Shown here piece after piece: positions 1 to 8,440 of a DNA stretch of 64,000 nucleotides. Position numbers and translations under genes: made by a program. The notes below the pieces were generated by a model. That model was not told the DNA's origin. It did no database searches and saw nothing but the letters and a program-made list of their open reading frames with translations. Origin of the DNA: Skermanella sp. TT6 (GTDB taxonomy: Bacteria > Pseudomonadota > Alphaproteobacteria > Azospirillales > Azospirillaceae). Position 1 is the first letter of the stretch, and each line of letters begins with the position of its first letter. The stretch covers positions 2,763,501 through 2,827,500 of the forward strand of contig NZ_CP067420.1 in assembly GCF_016653635.2 (NCBI RefSeq), read 5' to 3'.

Positions 1-1
1 G

Positions 2-238
2 GTGGCGGAGCGCGGCATGGTCGGCCTCTTCGACATCGTGACGGTGCCCGAGTTCCGGCGCCGCGGCCTCGCCCGCCGGATGGTCGGAGCCCTTCTAGCG
101 TGGGGTCGTGCCCGGAATGCCGACGGCGCCTATCTGCAGGTCGTCGCGTCCAACGAACGGGCGCTCAACCTTTACGAATCGGCGGGTTTTCGGGAAGCCT
201 ACCGGTACCATTACCGGATCCGGCCCGCCGGGATCTAG
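2..238 (+). CDS. GNAT-family N-acetyltransferase, C-terminal part (cut by window edge)
   Basis: The visible 78 residues are the C-terminal half of a GNAT fold, which transfers an acetyl group from acetyl-CoA to an amine. The acetyl-CoA pyrophosphate loop is seen as RRRGLARRM, followed by the typical late motif NERALNLYESAGF. The gene runs in from the left edge, so the true start and the substrate-binding N-terminus are not visible and the substrate cannot be named. The TAG stop is also the first base triplet of the 69-bp repeat that follows. Confidence 0.85.
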   Translation: MAERGMVGLFDIVTVPEFRRRGLARRMVGALLAWGRARNADGAYLQVVASNERALNLYESAGFREAYRYHYRIRPAGI

Positions 239-304
239 AGCCGTGCCCGATCAGGTCGGTCCGCCCGGGGCATCCGAACCGATGCGTCAAGCCATGGCCC
301 CAAC
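236..304 (+). repeat. Copy A of a 69-bp intergenic repeat
   Basis: This segment aligns without any gap to 9891-9959; 54 of 69 positions match by hand count. Both copies begin with TAGAG, where TAG is the stop codon of the plus-strand gene before it. The shared core includes CCCGATC, TCCGCCCG, CCGATGCGT and GCCATGG. No reading frame or known element explains it. It lies between the GNAT gene and a convergent gene ending at 287. Confidence 0.7.
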
Positions 305-937
305 TCCGCGCATCGGGGGGAGCGGAACGGCCGCCTGAAAGGGCGATGCCGGAGAAGACAGCGCGGTGGAGGCGAAAAGCCCGGCGGAAGCGGCCGAGGT
401 CACTATCGGAAGGGCGGAAAGGTCACTATTTCGCCTCCTGCCCCGCTTACCTGCCGAGTCGGGAGCCGGGGGGACCTTCGCCGCGGGGGCTTCGTCGTCC
501 GGGTCGCAGTCCAGGCTCTCCAGGTCGGCGTCGGGGTGCGGCCGGTCGCCGAGGAAATGGTGCGGGATGCGCTTGTCCTGGACCACGCCGCGCAGCTTCA
601 GCCACAGTTCGACCGCGCGCAGGCTCAGCCCGAGGCTCTTGCGCTCCAGGGCCTCCTCCATGATCGTCCGGACCAGGACTGCCGCCTCCTCCAGGTCGGA
701 TTGATGGCCGGCGCTGCGGTCGGCGCGGAGCTGGGCCACGCGGACCTGGATCTCCGGCTGGCCCATCAGGACGGCGCCGCGCTGCTTGGCGCCCTTGGGC
801 GAGTAGCCCGCCCGGCGCGCCGCCTCCGCCGCGCCGACGTTGCAGGCCATGGCCTGGCAGAAGGCTTCCTGGCGGGGCGTCAGCACGATCACGGGCGGGG
901 CGGAGGCGGCTTGTGTCGGGGGCTGATGGTCGAGCAT
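287..937 (-). CDS. Orphan terminase-small-subunit-like DNA-binding protein
   Basis: The 216-residue protein carries near residues 20-70 the pattern LTPRQEAFCQAMA, then NVGAAEAARRAGYS and a final PEIQVRVAQLR, which is the helix-turn-helix region of the Terminase_2 family (phage packaging small subunits). After it come a helical stretch with a conserved-looking RAVELWLKLRG and a low-complexity Pro/Ala/Asp-rich tail that looks disordered. No large terminase subunit, portal or other phage gene is nearby, so a packaging role is unlikely; a domesticated DNA-binding role is an inference. The start at 937 is the first ATG before the domain and has only a weak AAGGCG ribosome site. Confidence 0.65.
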   Translation of the reverse strand: MLDHQPPTQAASAPPVIVLTPRQEAFCQAMACNVGAAEAARRAGYSPKGAKQRGAVLMGQPEIQVRVAQLRADRSAGHQSDLEEAAVLVRTIMEEALERKSLGLSLRAVELWLKLRGVVQDKRIPHHFLGDRPHPDADLESLDCDPDDEAPAAKVPPAPDSAGKRGRRRNSDLSALPIVTSAASAGLFASTALSSPASPFQAAVPLPPMRGVGAMA

Positions 938-1161
938 GGCTGGGGCGCCTTGGCCGGGTGGAAACAATTCATGAACATTAGTGCGAATTCGCGTTAGATG
1001 CAAGATGTGGAGGGTGCGCGTCCCGCGCACCGCGGGCGGCGGGACGCCGCCCCTCCGCGTGGCTCGCGTTGAGGGAGTGGGCGAAACCCGACATGGCGTG
1101 TCCGGCGTCGTTCCGGCCGGCGCGGAGGTCGCTGCTCCCGGCGGCGGGAGGAGCGGCAGGA

Positions 1162-1998
1162 TCAGAGCATTTCCAGCGACCGGGGGCCGGTCGGCGGCGG
1201 GAACGCCCGATCGAGCGCCGCCATGTCTTCGTCGCCCAGGACCAGGTCGGCGGCGGCGCGGTTGGCCTTCACATGGTCCGGATCGCTGGCCTTCGGAATG
1301 GCGATGACGCCCTCGTGCCGAAGCACCCAGGCGAGCGCCACCTGGAACATGCTGGCGCCCAGGCGCTCCGCGATCGTCCGCAACGCGCCCTTGGCCGGCA
1401 TCCGTCCCTGCTCGATGGGGCTGTAGGCCATGACCGGGATGGAACGCTCGACGCACCAGGGGAGCAGGTCCCATTCGATGCCGCGCCGGGTAAGATTGTA
1501 GAGAACCTGGTTGGTGGCGCAGGCATCGCCGCCCGGCACCTCCATCAGTTCGGCCATGTCGTCGGGGTCCAGGTTGCTGACGCCCCAGGCGCGGATCTTG
1601 CCCTGCTCCTTCAACCGCTCGAAGGTCTCGACCGTTTCGGCCAGGGGAACTCCGCCGCGCCAGTGCAGCAGGTACAGGTCCATGCGATCCGTGCGGAGAC
1701 GCTTCAGGCTCCGTTCGCAGGCCTCGACGGCACTGCGCCGCCCGGCATTGTGCGGATAGACCTTGCTGACCAGGAAACACTCGTCCCGGCGCCCGTCAAG
1801 GGCCTCGCCGACGACTTCCTCTGCCCCGCCATCCCCGTACATCTCCGCCGTGTCGATCAGGGTCATGCCGAGATCCAGGCCCAGTCGGAGGGAACGGACC
1901 TCGCGGTCACGATGACGCCGATCCTCGCCCATTCCCCAAGTACCCTGCCCCAGGCCGGGCACATCCATGGCTGCCAGGGGAATGGATCGGATCGGCAT
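1162..1998 (-). CDS. Aldo/keto reductase
   Basis: A 278-residue NADPH-dependent aldo/keto reductase of the TIM-barrel superfamily, reducing aldehydes or ketones in the cytoplasm. The catalytic tetrad is visible: Asp and Tyr in DTAEMYG, Lys in [10 protein letters not shown] and His in LYLLHWRG. The cofactor-binding C-terminal segment [14 protein letters not shown] is present. Length is normal for the family. The start at 1998 is supported by GAGGAG eight bases upstream; an open frame continues further upstream but lacks a ribosome site. The gene is divergent from the chemoreceptor gene. The physiological substrate is unknown. Confidence 0.9.
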   Translation of the reverse strand: MPIRSIPLAAMDVPGLGQGTWGMGEDRRHRDREVRSLRLGLDLGMTLIDTAEMYGDGGAEEVVGEALDGRRDECFLVSKVYPHNAGRRSAVEACERSLKRLRTDRMDLYLLHWRGGVPLAETVETFERLKEQGKIRAWGVSNLDPDDMAELMEVPGGDACATNQVLYNLTRRGIEWDLLPWCVERSIPVMAYSPIEQGRMPAKGALRTIAERLGASMFQVALAWVLRHEGVIAIPKASDPDHVKANRAAADLVLGDEDMAALDRAFPPPTGPRSLEML

Positions 1999-2339
1999 GT
2001 CGGTCTCCTCGCTGATTGTCATGGCGCCGGGATTGTCATGGCGCCGGGCGTCGCATCGCTTGTCCGGAAAACGAACGTGGACAGAGCCGATGCGGTTGCC
2101 CGGCCGTTCGCCGGCATCTTGCATACGTCAGTCGATCGGCAACAAAGCGAAACTTCATGAGCAATGAAATGGCGCCGCCTCATGGGACTGGTCGAGGCAA
2201 CTCGCTTCCCGCCCCTACTATTGGCCTGCGGAATAATCCCAACAGGTTATGCAGGAAATTTATGTCACGGGATCTTCATCTTATCCAACATTCGTGGTAA
2301 CCATCTCGAGTAACTAACTTGCGGTTGTTGGAGAGACTG
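1999..2339. other. Divergent intergenic region, AKR / chemoreceptor
   Basis: This 341-bp gap separates two divergent genes and should hold both promoters. It contains an exact 17-bp tandem duplication (2014-2047) and a more A+T-rich stretch near 2215-2300. I could not assign a convincing promoter hexamer pair or a third gene. Confidence 0.5.
2014..2047. repeat. 17-bp perfect tandem duplication
   Basis: Two identical, adjacent copies of GATTGTCATGGCGCCGG (2014-2030 and 2031-2047) lie 16-49 bases upstream of the aldo/keto reductase start. The unit also contains the palindrome GGCGCC. It could be a recent slippage event or a doubled regulator site. Confidence 0.8.
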
Positions 2340-4577
2340 ATGTCCCATTCCCTCGGGATCGCCCAACGGCTGGCGATCGCTGCGCTGCTGTTCCTGGCGC
2401 CTGTGGGTTTCGTGCTGGCGGCACTCGTCGGTAACCAGAACACGACGATCCGGTTCAGCGAGAAGGAGCTTACCGGGACCTTTCAGTTGCGAGAAGTCGC
2501 AGCCGTTCACAAGGACTTGGCACTTGCAAGCCTCCGGGGCGGCAAGCCGGCCGACGGCAGCATCGCGGCGCTGGAGGCGGCCGAACGGAGCTTCGGCGAG
2601 GGGATGGAAAGCGTGGAACTGACCCGCGCCGCGGTGGCGGCGGTGCGGTCCTCGGCGGCGGGCGGGAACGGCCTCGACGAGGCGCGGGCGGCATTGAGGG
2701 CGCTGACCGCCCGTGTCGGCGACAAGAGCAACCTGATCCTCGATCCGGACCTCGACTCCTTCTATGTCATGGATCTCATGCTGGTGAAGCTGCCCGAGGC
2801 GCTCGACCGGATCGTCGCCATGGTGACGCTGGCCCGCCTGACCTTCGCCGACGGCACGCTGGACCCGGAGGAACGGGTCGCCTTCTATGTCGAGCTGGGC
2901 GGACTGAAGACGGTGACCGACGGCCTCGGGTCATCGCTCGCCTCGGCCTACAGCGGCAGCGCGGACGGATCGGTCAAGGCTGCGCTCGACGGGCCCGCAA
3001 GCGCCCTGATCGGCGACTTGACGGCCCTGCTGGCCTCGATCGAGCGCGGTGCGCCGGAGCCGGCGGCGGTGGAAGCCCTGGTCGCGAAATGGAACAGCTT
3101 CTACCAAGCCGCTTCGTCCGACCTGGAACGGTTGCTGGACGCCCGCATCGGTGGTTTCCGATCCTCCCAGTTCTGGACCCTGCTGATCACGGCGCTGCTG
3201 TTCGGCGGGGCGGCACTCGCCGTCCTCCTGGTCGTCCGGCGCGGTGTCCTGGCGCCGCTGCTCGGACTTACGCAGGCGATGCAACGTCTCGCCGAGGGCG
3301 ACCTGGATTGTGCAATTCCCGGCATCGGGCGGAGCGACGAGGTCGGCGCCATGGCTTCCGCCACCGCGGTCTTCCGCGACGCCGCGCGACGGAACCGGGA
3401 ACTGGAGGCGGAACAGGCCCGGCAGCAGGCGAACAGGGCGCGGCGCCAGGATGCCCTGGAAGCCCTGACCCATGATTTCCAGGCGGCCATTTCAGGGCAG
3501 CTCCGGGCGGTGGCCGCCGCCGCGACCCAGTTGCAGGCAACGGCGGGATCCCTGAACGCGGAAGCGGAGCGGGCGTCGGAGCAGGCCTTGCAGGCGGCGG
3601 AAAACGCGGATGCCGCGGCGCGCAACGCCGAGCTCGTCTCGGCCGCGGCGGACGAGCTGGCCGGGGCCAGCAGCGAGATCGGCGTGCAGGTCGAACGCAC
3701 GACGCTGACGACGCGGGCTGCGGTCGAACAGGCCGGGCGCGCCGAATCAACCACCCGGGAACTGACGAGCGTCGCGGCCGGCGTCACGCAGATCGTCCAG
3801 TTCATCCAGGACATCGCCTCGCAGACCAATCTCCTGGCCCTCAACGCGACGATCGAGGCGGCCCGTGCCGGCGAGGCGGGCAAAGGCTTCGCCGTCGTCG
3901 CGGGCGAGGTCAAGAACCTCGCGACCCAGACTTCCAAGGCGACCGAGGAAGTGACCGCCAGGGTCAACGCGGTCGTCGATTCGGCCAACGGCGTCGCCGG
4001 CCTCATCGGCGAGATTTCCAGGACGATCGGCGCCATCGACGAAAGCTCCGGCATGATCGCCGCCGCCGTGACGGAGCAGGACGCCTCGACGTCGGAGATC
4101 AGCCGCAACGTCAAGGAGGCGGCGGACAAGAGCCTGCATGCGTCCGGCAGCATCGGCATGGTCAAGGATACGACCGACTTCACCAGGGCCGCGGCGACGG
4201 AGCTCCTGTCGGCCGCTTCCGAACTGTCGCTCCAGGCGGAGACGCTGCGCGGCGAGGTCGACCAGTTCCTGTCGGCCATGGCCAGCGCCGGAGAACGACG
4301 CACCTACGAGCGGCGGCCGCACGACGCCCCGATCACGGTCATCATGGGGAGCCAGTCGATCACCGGGCGGATGGTCGACATCTCCAGCGGCGGTGCCGCG
4401 GTTCGGGTCGATGGCAGCTGGCCGATCGGCACGGCTTTGACGCTGGTCTTCGCCGGGCATCGGATCGCCGGGCGCCTCGTCGAGGAGCATGACGGACTGG
4501 TCCGCATCCAGTTCCGGTTCGACGCCGAGACCAGGGCGCAGGTGGAACGCCTGTTCGAGAAAGAGCTTGCCGCCTGA
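2340..4577 (+). CDS. Methyl-accepting chemotaxis protein with C-terminal PilZ domain
   Basis: A 745-residue inner-membrane chemoreceptor that signals to CheA. In order: membrane helix 1 (about 7-30), a periplasmic helical sensor of about 245 residues, membrane helix 2 (about 278-298), a HAMP linker, a cytoplasmic coiled coil whose hairpin tip is recognisable from [20 protein letters not shown], and a final PilZ domain (about 650-745). The PilZ domain shows the arginine motif RRTYERR and the DISSGG motif needed to bind cyclic di-GMP. Azospirillum Tlp1 has the same architecture, so linkage of taxis to cyclic di-GMP is a fair inference. The ATG at 2340 is preferred over an in-frame TTG at 2319 because GGAGAG lies just upstream. 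The ligand is unknown. Confidence 0.93.
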   Translation: MSHSLGIAQRLAIAALLFLAPVGFVLAALVGNQNTTIRFSEKELTGTFQLREVAAVHKDLALASLRGGKPADGSIAALEAAERSFGEGMESVELTRAAVAAVRSSAAGGNGLDEARAALRALTARVGDKSNLILDPDLDSFYVMDLMLVKLPEALDRIVAMVTLARLTFADGTLDPEERVAFYVELGGLKTVTDGLGSSLASAYSGSADGSVKAALDGPASALIGDLTALLASIERGAPEPAAVEALVAKWNSFYQAASSDLERLLDARIGGFRSSQFWTLLITALLFGGAALAVLLVVRRGVLAPLLGLTQAMQRLAEGDLDCAIPGIGRSDEVGAMASATAVFRDAARRNRELEAEQARQQANRARRQDALEALTHDFQAAISGQLRAVAAAATQLQATAGSLNAEAERASEQALQAAENADAAARNAELVSAAADELAGASSEIGVQVERTTLTTRAAVEQAGRAESTTRELTSVAAGVTQIVQFIQDIASQTNLLALNATIEAARAGEAGKGFAVVAGEVKNLATQTSKATEEVTARVNAVVDSANGVAGLIGEISRTIGAIDESSGMIAAAVTEQDASTSEISRNVKEAADKSLHASGSIGMVKDTTDFTRAAATELLSAASELSLQAETLRGEVDQFLSAMASAGERRTYERRPHDAPITVIMGSQSITGRMVDISSGGAAVRVDGSWPIGTALTLVFAGHRIAGRLVEEHDGLVRIQFRFDAETRAQVERLFEKELAA

Positions 4578-4592
4578 CGGCTGGCCGGCCCC

Positions 4593-4617
4593 GGAACGGA
4601 ATGTCCCGTCGATGGTT
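4593..4617 (+). promoter_or_regulatory. EcfG-like (general stress) promoter for the GST gene
   Basis: GGAAC at 4593-4597 is followed after exactly 17 bases by GTT at 4615-4617, the GGAAC-N16/17-(C)GTT pattern of alphaproteobacterial EcfG sigma factors. It lies about 80 bases upstream of the glutathione S-transferase start. Two other genes in the window have the same spacing (24114 and 25221). Assigned by eye. Confidence 0.45.
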
Positions 4618-4635
4618 GCCGGGGGCGGCGGGACA

Positions 4636-4661
4636 TGTTATGGAACGATCAGTCCATAACA
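4636..4661 (+). promoter_or_regulatory. Palindromic operator upstream of the GST gene
   Basis: Perfect 9-base arms, TGTTATGGA and TCCATAACA, flank an 8-base centre ACGATCAG. The site ends 33 bases before the GST start and just after the predicted transcription start of the EcfG-like promoter, a place where a bound repressor would block transcription. The form resembles TetR-family operators; no TetR gene is adjacent. Confidence 0.6.
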
Positions 4662-4694
4662 GGCGCCGCACCTCAGCTTCGGAAGGCCATCGAC

Positions 4695-5402
4695 ATGATC
4701 GATCTGCATTACTGGACGACTCCCAACGGCCACAAGGTCACGATGTTCCTGGAGGAGACCGGTCTCCCTTACCGGATCATCCCGGTCAACATCAGCGCCG
4801 GCGAGCAGTTCAAGCCGGAATTCCTGAAGATCGCCCCGAACAACCGCATCCCCGCGATCGTTGACAACGATCCGGCCGGCGGCGGGGAACCGATCTCCGT
4901 CTTCGAGTCCGGGGCTATCCTGATCTATCTGGCCGAGAAGACCGGGAAATTCCTGCCCCAGGACCCGAGGGGCCGGGCCGAAGTGCTGCAGTGGCTGATG
5001 TGGCAGATGGGCGGGCTCGGACCGATGGCGGGCCAGAACCACCATTTCGTCCAGTACGCGCCGGAACGCATCCCCTACGCCATGGAGCGCTACGTCAAGG
5101 AGACCAACCGTCTCTATGGCGTGCTGGACCGGCGGCTGGCCGACCGGCAGTTCGTCGCGGGCGACTACTCCATCGCCGACATGGCATCCTATCCGTGGAT
5201 CGTCCCCTACGAGCGCCAGCAGCAGAACCTGGACGACTTCCCGAACCTCAAGCGCTGGTTCGAGGCCATCCGGGAGCGGCCGGCCGTCGTCCGCGCCTAT
5301 GAACGCGCCGCCGAGATCAACAGCCAGCCGACCATGACCGAGGAAGCCAAGAAGATCATGTTCGGCCAGACCGCGGCGACGGGCACGGGCACGGCGAAGT
5401 AG
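4695..5402 (+). CDS. Glutathione S-transferase (YfcG/YghU-like)
   Basis: A 235-residue cytoplasmic glutathione transferase. The N-terminal thioredoxin-like domain starts with IDLHYWTTPNGHKV and carries the glutathione-site cis-proline in NNRIPAIVD followed by VFESGAILIYLAEK. The all-helical C-terminal domain contains FVAGDYSIADMASYPW, the capping motif of the family. The TTPNGHKV start and overall length match the nu-class/YfcG group, which often acts as a disulfide reductase. GGAAGG about ten bases upstream supports the ATG at 4695 over an earlier ATG at 4635. The upstream palindrome and EcfG-like promoter suggest stress or xenobiotic control. Confidence 0.92.
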   Translation: MIDLHYWTTPNGHKVTMFLEETGLPYRIIPVNISAGEQFKPEFLKIAPNNRIPAIVDNDPAGGGEPISVFESGAILIYLAEKTGKFLPQDPRGRAEVLQWLMWQMGGLGPMAGQNHHFVQYAPERIPYAMERYVKETNRLYGVLDRRLADRQFVAGDYSIADMASYPWIVPYERQQQNLDDFPNLKRWFEAIRERPAVVRAYERAAEINSQPTMTEEAKKIMFGQTAATGTGTAK

Positions 5403-5411
5403 CGCCGCCGT

Positions 5412-5882
5412 TCAGTCCAGCGCGGCTACGGCGACCGCCTTGGATCCCGACGCCGCCGGGGCGTGCGCCGGGACAGCCGCCGGTGCGGGCTCCATCGCCG
5501 GCTTGACCGCGGCAGCCCCCTGGGCCGCCGACTTGTCCCGACGGTAGGCGTTGCTCAACTCGTTCGCGACGTCGGAATGGGCCTTGGCCGCCGACGTCAC
5601 GAACTGGGAGTCGAGATGCTGGATGCTCACCCCGTCCGGGCGGACGACGATGATCGCGCAGGGAACCACGCCCCCGCCTCCGCCGCCCCCGCAAGCCTCG
5701 CCGAAGACCGACCCTCCCCCCGCGCCGACCCCGAAGGTCGTGACATAGATCGGGACCAGCGTCGTGTCGCCCACCTGGATCGGCGTTCCCGCGACGCCCT
5801 TTCCCAGGATCTTCTGGAATTCCTGCAGGGTCGAGACCATCAGGTCCTGGATCGGATCGGGCATGAAGGGATTGGTCAGCAT
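5412..5882 (-). CDS. GerW (YtfJ)-family protein
   Basis: A 156-residue protein of the GerW/YtfJ family, known from Bacillus spore germination but also found in non-sporulating bacteria. Visible family features are LMVSTLQEFQKILGKGV, VPIYVTTFGVGAGGGS and the glycine run before VVPCAIIVVRPDGV. The last 40 residues are Ala/Pro-rich and probably disordered. There is no spore programme in this kind of organism, so the role is unknown. GGAG seven bases upstream supports the start. It is convergent with the GST gene, nine bases apart. Confidence 0.8.
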   Translation of the reverse strand: MLTNPFMPDPIQDLMVSTLQEFQKILGKGVAGTPIQVGDTTLVPIYVTTFGVGAGGGSVFGEACGGGGGGGVVPCAIIVVRPDGVSIQHLDSQFVTSAAKAHSDVANELSNAYRRDKSAAQGAAAVKPAMEPAPAAVPAHAPAASGSKAVAVAALD

Positions 5883-6321
5883 CGCGGATCTCCATAGGCG
5901 GCCAGGGCATGATTATCACCACGCGCGTCCCGGATGCGAGTCTCTTCCATAAGCTGCGCCAATTTCGATCGACCTTGTCCGGCAGGTGGGCTGGCGCTGA
6001 GACGCCCCGGCCGCTGTGGGGGCCCGTCCGTCAGGAACCAAGGGCATGCCGCGCCCCTGGAGTAGAAATTTAGTTATAAAAGAAACCGGCATTGTGAGAA
6101 GTTAATTGCCGTCCATCTCGCCGCGATGATAGAATCACCCAATGGGTTAACACGTGACAGGCCCCAGTGGGTGCCCCATTTTCGGCCGGCATATCGGATT
6201 AGCCCAGGTTACTGCCTCGCATTTCCGGTGAATGCGAAGGATGCGACACTGAATGCACCGGGCCCAATAATTCCAGGTGCAGCGGTCAGTTCACCCGCGC
6301 CGCCAACCACATGGGGAAGAT
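5883..6321. other. 439-bp intergenic region
   Basis: No gene with protein-like character was seen here. The stretch from about 6060 to 6110 is clearly more A+T-rich than its surroundings (AAATTTAGTTATAAAAG and onward) and could hold the promoter of the CBS gene or an unannotated RNA, but no terminator-like hairpin was found. Confidence 0.4.
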
Positions 6322-6762
6322 ATGACCACCGTTTCCGATCTCCTGAATGCAAAAGGCCGCACCATCGTCTCCATCCTGCCTTCGGAGACGCTGGAGTCGG
6401 CATCGAAGCTCCTGACGGAGAAGCGCATCGGCGCCGTCGTCGTGCGCGACCGCCGCGGCAAGCTCGCCGGCATCCTGTCGGAGCGCGACATCGTCCGCGC
6501 CATCGCGGATCGTGGGGCCGCCGCGCTGGGCCTCCGGGTCGAGGATCTGATGACCAAGGAAGTCAAGACCTGCCTGCCGACGGAGACGGTCAAGGACCTG
6601 ATGCGGATGATGACGCTGCGCCGTCACCGCCATGTCCCGGTGTGCGACACGGCCGGCGAACTGCTCGGCGTCGTCTCGATCGGCGACGCGGTGAAGGCAC
6701 GCCTGGACGAGCAGGCCAGCGAGGTCGCGGTGCTTCGGGACCTGAACCTGATCAAGGCCTGA
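6322..6762 (+). CDS. Twin CBS-domain protein
   Basis: A 146-residue protein made almost only of two CBS motifs, which bind adenine nucleotides as a regulatory module. CBS1 spans about 10-65 with RIGAVVVRDRRGKLAGILSE followed by RDIVRA; CBS2 spans about 75-135 with RHRHVPVCDTAGELLGVVSI. Stand-alone CBS pairs of this size are common in alphaproteobacteria and have no assigned enzyme activity. GGGGAAGA directly upstream supports the start. The next gene on the same strand is the exopolyphosphatase, 125 bases on, so co-transcription is possible. Confidence 0.85.
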   Translation: MTTVSDLLNAKGRTIVSILPSETLESASKLLTEKRIGAVVVRDRRGKLAGILSERDIVRAIADRGAAALGLRVEDLMTKEVKTCLPTETVKDLMRMMTLRRHRHVPVCDTAGELLGVVSIGDAVKARLDEQASEVAVLRDLNLIKA

Positions 6763-6887
6763 TCGGCGCAGGTCGGAGCCGGTCGGGCTGGATGACGTCT
6801 TCCTGACATAATCTTCGGGCTGCGGGATCAAAGCGACCGGTCCGGAGTTGAAGGGGGCATGGATCCAGCCCGCCACCGGAGGGACAG

Positions 6888-8438
6888 ATGCTCGACGCTA
6901 CCGGCCAGCGCGCCGACCTGACCGGCCTTCATCAGGAGCTTGATCCGGATGAAGTCCTCGCCGCGGACCACACCCACTACGCGGTCATCGATATCGGCTC
7001 CAATTCCGTCCGTCTCGTCGTCTACAACGATCTCGGCCGGGCCCCCCTCCCCCGGTTCAACGAGAAGTCCCTGTGCGGCCTTGGTTCGGGATTGGACAAG
7101 ACGGGCGAGCTTGCCGCCGGGCCGATGGCCTGCACGGTGCAGGCGGCCCACCGCTTCTGCGCCATCGCCGAGGCCATGGGGGCGTCCCGGATCGACATCA
7201 TCGCGACGGAGGCGGTGCGCAGGGCCACGAACGGCGAAAGCCTGATCAAGGCTATCCGGGAGCGGACGGGTCGCGACCTGCGCCTTCTGTCGGGATCGGA
7301 GGAGGCGCATTTCGCCACTCTCGGCGTCATATCCGGCTTCTACCGGCCGAAGGGGCTGGTCGGCGACATGGGCGGCGGCAGCCTCGAAGTGGCCGAAGCA
7401 CTGGAAGACCGCGTCGGCGAGCGCTCGGTCAGCCTGCCGCTGGGCGCCCTGCCGGTCGAAGCGATGCTGGAGGACTCGGCGGAAAGCGCCAAGCGGCAGA
7501 TCGACGAGGTCATGAAGGGCCAGCTTCCGCCGCTGCTGACCAAGCCGGTCTTCTACGCCGTCGGGGGCGGCTGGCGCGCCCTGGCCCGCGCCCACATGGA
7601 AGCGGTGAACGCTCCCCTGAAGGTCGCGCACGGCTACGACGTGGATGCGAACGACCTGAGAAGCTTCGCGAAGTCGGTCTGGAAGATGACGCCGGACAAG
7701 ATCTCGGCGCTTCCCGGCGTGCCCGGAAGGCGGGCGAAGACGCTTCCGGCTGCGGCGCTGGTGATGGACAGGCTGCTGAAGAACCTGCGCCCGGAGCGGG
7801 TCGTCTTCTCCGCGCTGGGCCTGCGTGAGGGATGGCTCTATTCGCGGCTCTCCCCAACCCTCCGGCGACGCGACCCGCTGATAGAGGGCGCACAGGCCTT
7901 CGGCCTCCCGATCGCGCGGGTCCCGGCCTTCGCGCCGGCGCTGGTACGCTGGACGGAATCCCTGTTCCCCGACGAAACGGCTGGGGAACGCCGCCTCAGG
8001 CTCGCGGCCTGCGCACTTTCCGACATGGCCTGGGCGGACCATGCCGACGTCAAGGCACACCAATGCTTCGCGCGGGTCGTGCATTTCCCGTTCATCGGCT
8101 TGACGCACACCGAGCGGGTCTTCATCGCGGCGACCCTGCATGCCCGTTACGGCGGCAAACCGGACGATGCCTGCCTTCAGCCCGCGCTGTCGCTGCTGAC
8201 GCCGGCCGTGCAACGCCGCGCCCAGATCCTCGGCCGCGCGATGCAACTCGGCCATCGCTTCTCCGGCAGCGTGCCGGGCATCCTGGACATGGCGCGGCTG
8301 CGGATCACCGCCGACGCCGTTCGCCTGGAAGTCGCGGAAGGCAGCGAGGACGTCCCCGACAGCGATGCCGTGCAGATGAGGATGAAGCAGCTGGCGAAGA
8401 TCCTGGGCGTGCCCAAGACCGAGTTCGCCGGGGCCTGA
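6888..8438 (+). CDS. ppx: Exopolyphosphatase (Ppx/GppA family)
   Basis: A 516-residue member of the sugar-kinase/actin-fold Ppx/GppA family, which removes phosphate from polyphosphate ends or converts pppGpp to ppGpp. The first phosphate loop AVIDIGSNSVRLVVY is at about residues 32-46 and the second, GDMGGGSLEV, at about 160-169; the conserved Glu lies in IIATEAVRRATN. The C-terminal half is the helical HD-like regulatory region. GGAGGGACAG before the ATG gives a strong start. No polyphosphate kinase gene is adjacent. Confidence 0.9.
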   Translation: MLDATGQRADLTGLHQELDPDEVLAADHTHYAVIDIGSNSVRLVVYNDLGRAPLPRFNEKSLCGLGSGLDKTGELAAGPMACTVQAAHRFCAIAEAMGASRIDIIATEAVRRATNGESLIKAIRERTGRDLRLLSGSEEAHFATLGVISGFYRPKGLVGDMGGGSLEVAEALEDRVGERSVSLPLGALPVEAMLEDSAESAKRQIDEVMKGQLPPLLTKPVFYAVGGGWRALARAHMEAVNAPLKVAHGYDVDANDLRSFAKSVWKMTPDKISALPGVPGRRAKTLPAAALVMDRLLKNLRPERVVFSALGLREGWLYSRLSPTLRRRDPLIEGAQAFGLPIARVPAFAPALVRWTESLFPDETAGERRLRLAACALSDMAWADHADVKAHQCFARVVHFPFIGLTHTERVFIAATLHARYGGKPDDACLQPALSLLTPAVQRRAQILGRAMQLGHRFSGSVPGILDMARLRITADAVRLEVAEGSEDVPDSDAVQMRMKQLAKILGVPKTEFAGA

Positions 8439-8440
8439 GG

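Noticed and set aside
1034-1052. Hairpin GGGCGGCG-GGA-CGCCGCCC as a terminator
   Set aside because: No T-run on either strand. It lies 110 bases after the aldo/keto reductase stop, but such G+C palindromes are expected by chance here.
5900-6120. Small RNA in the A+T-rich gap before the CBS gene
   Set aside because: No terminator hairpin and no promoter pair with proper spacing was found, so only the composition is noted.
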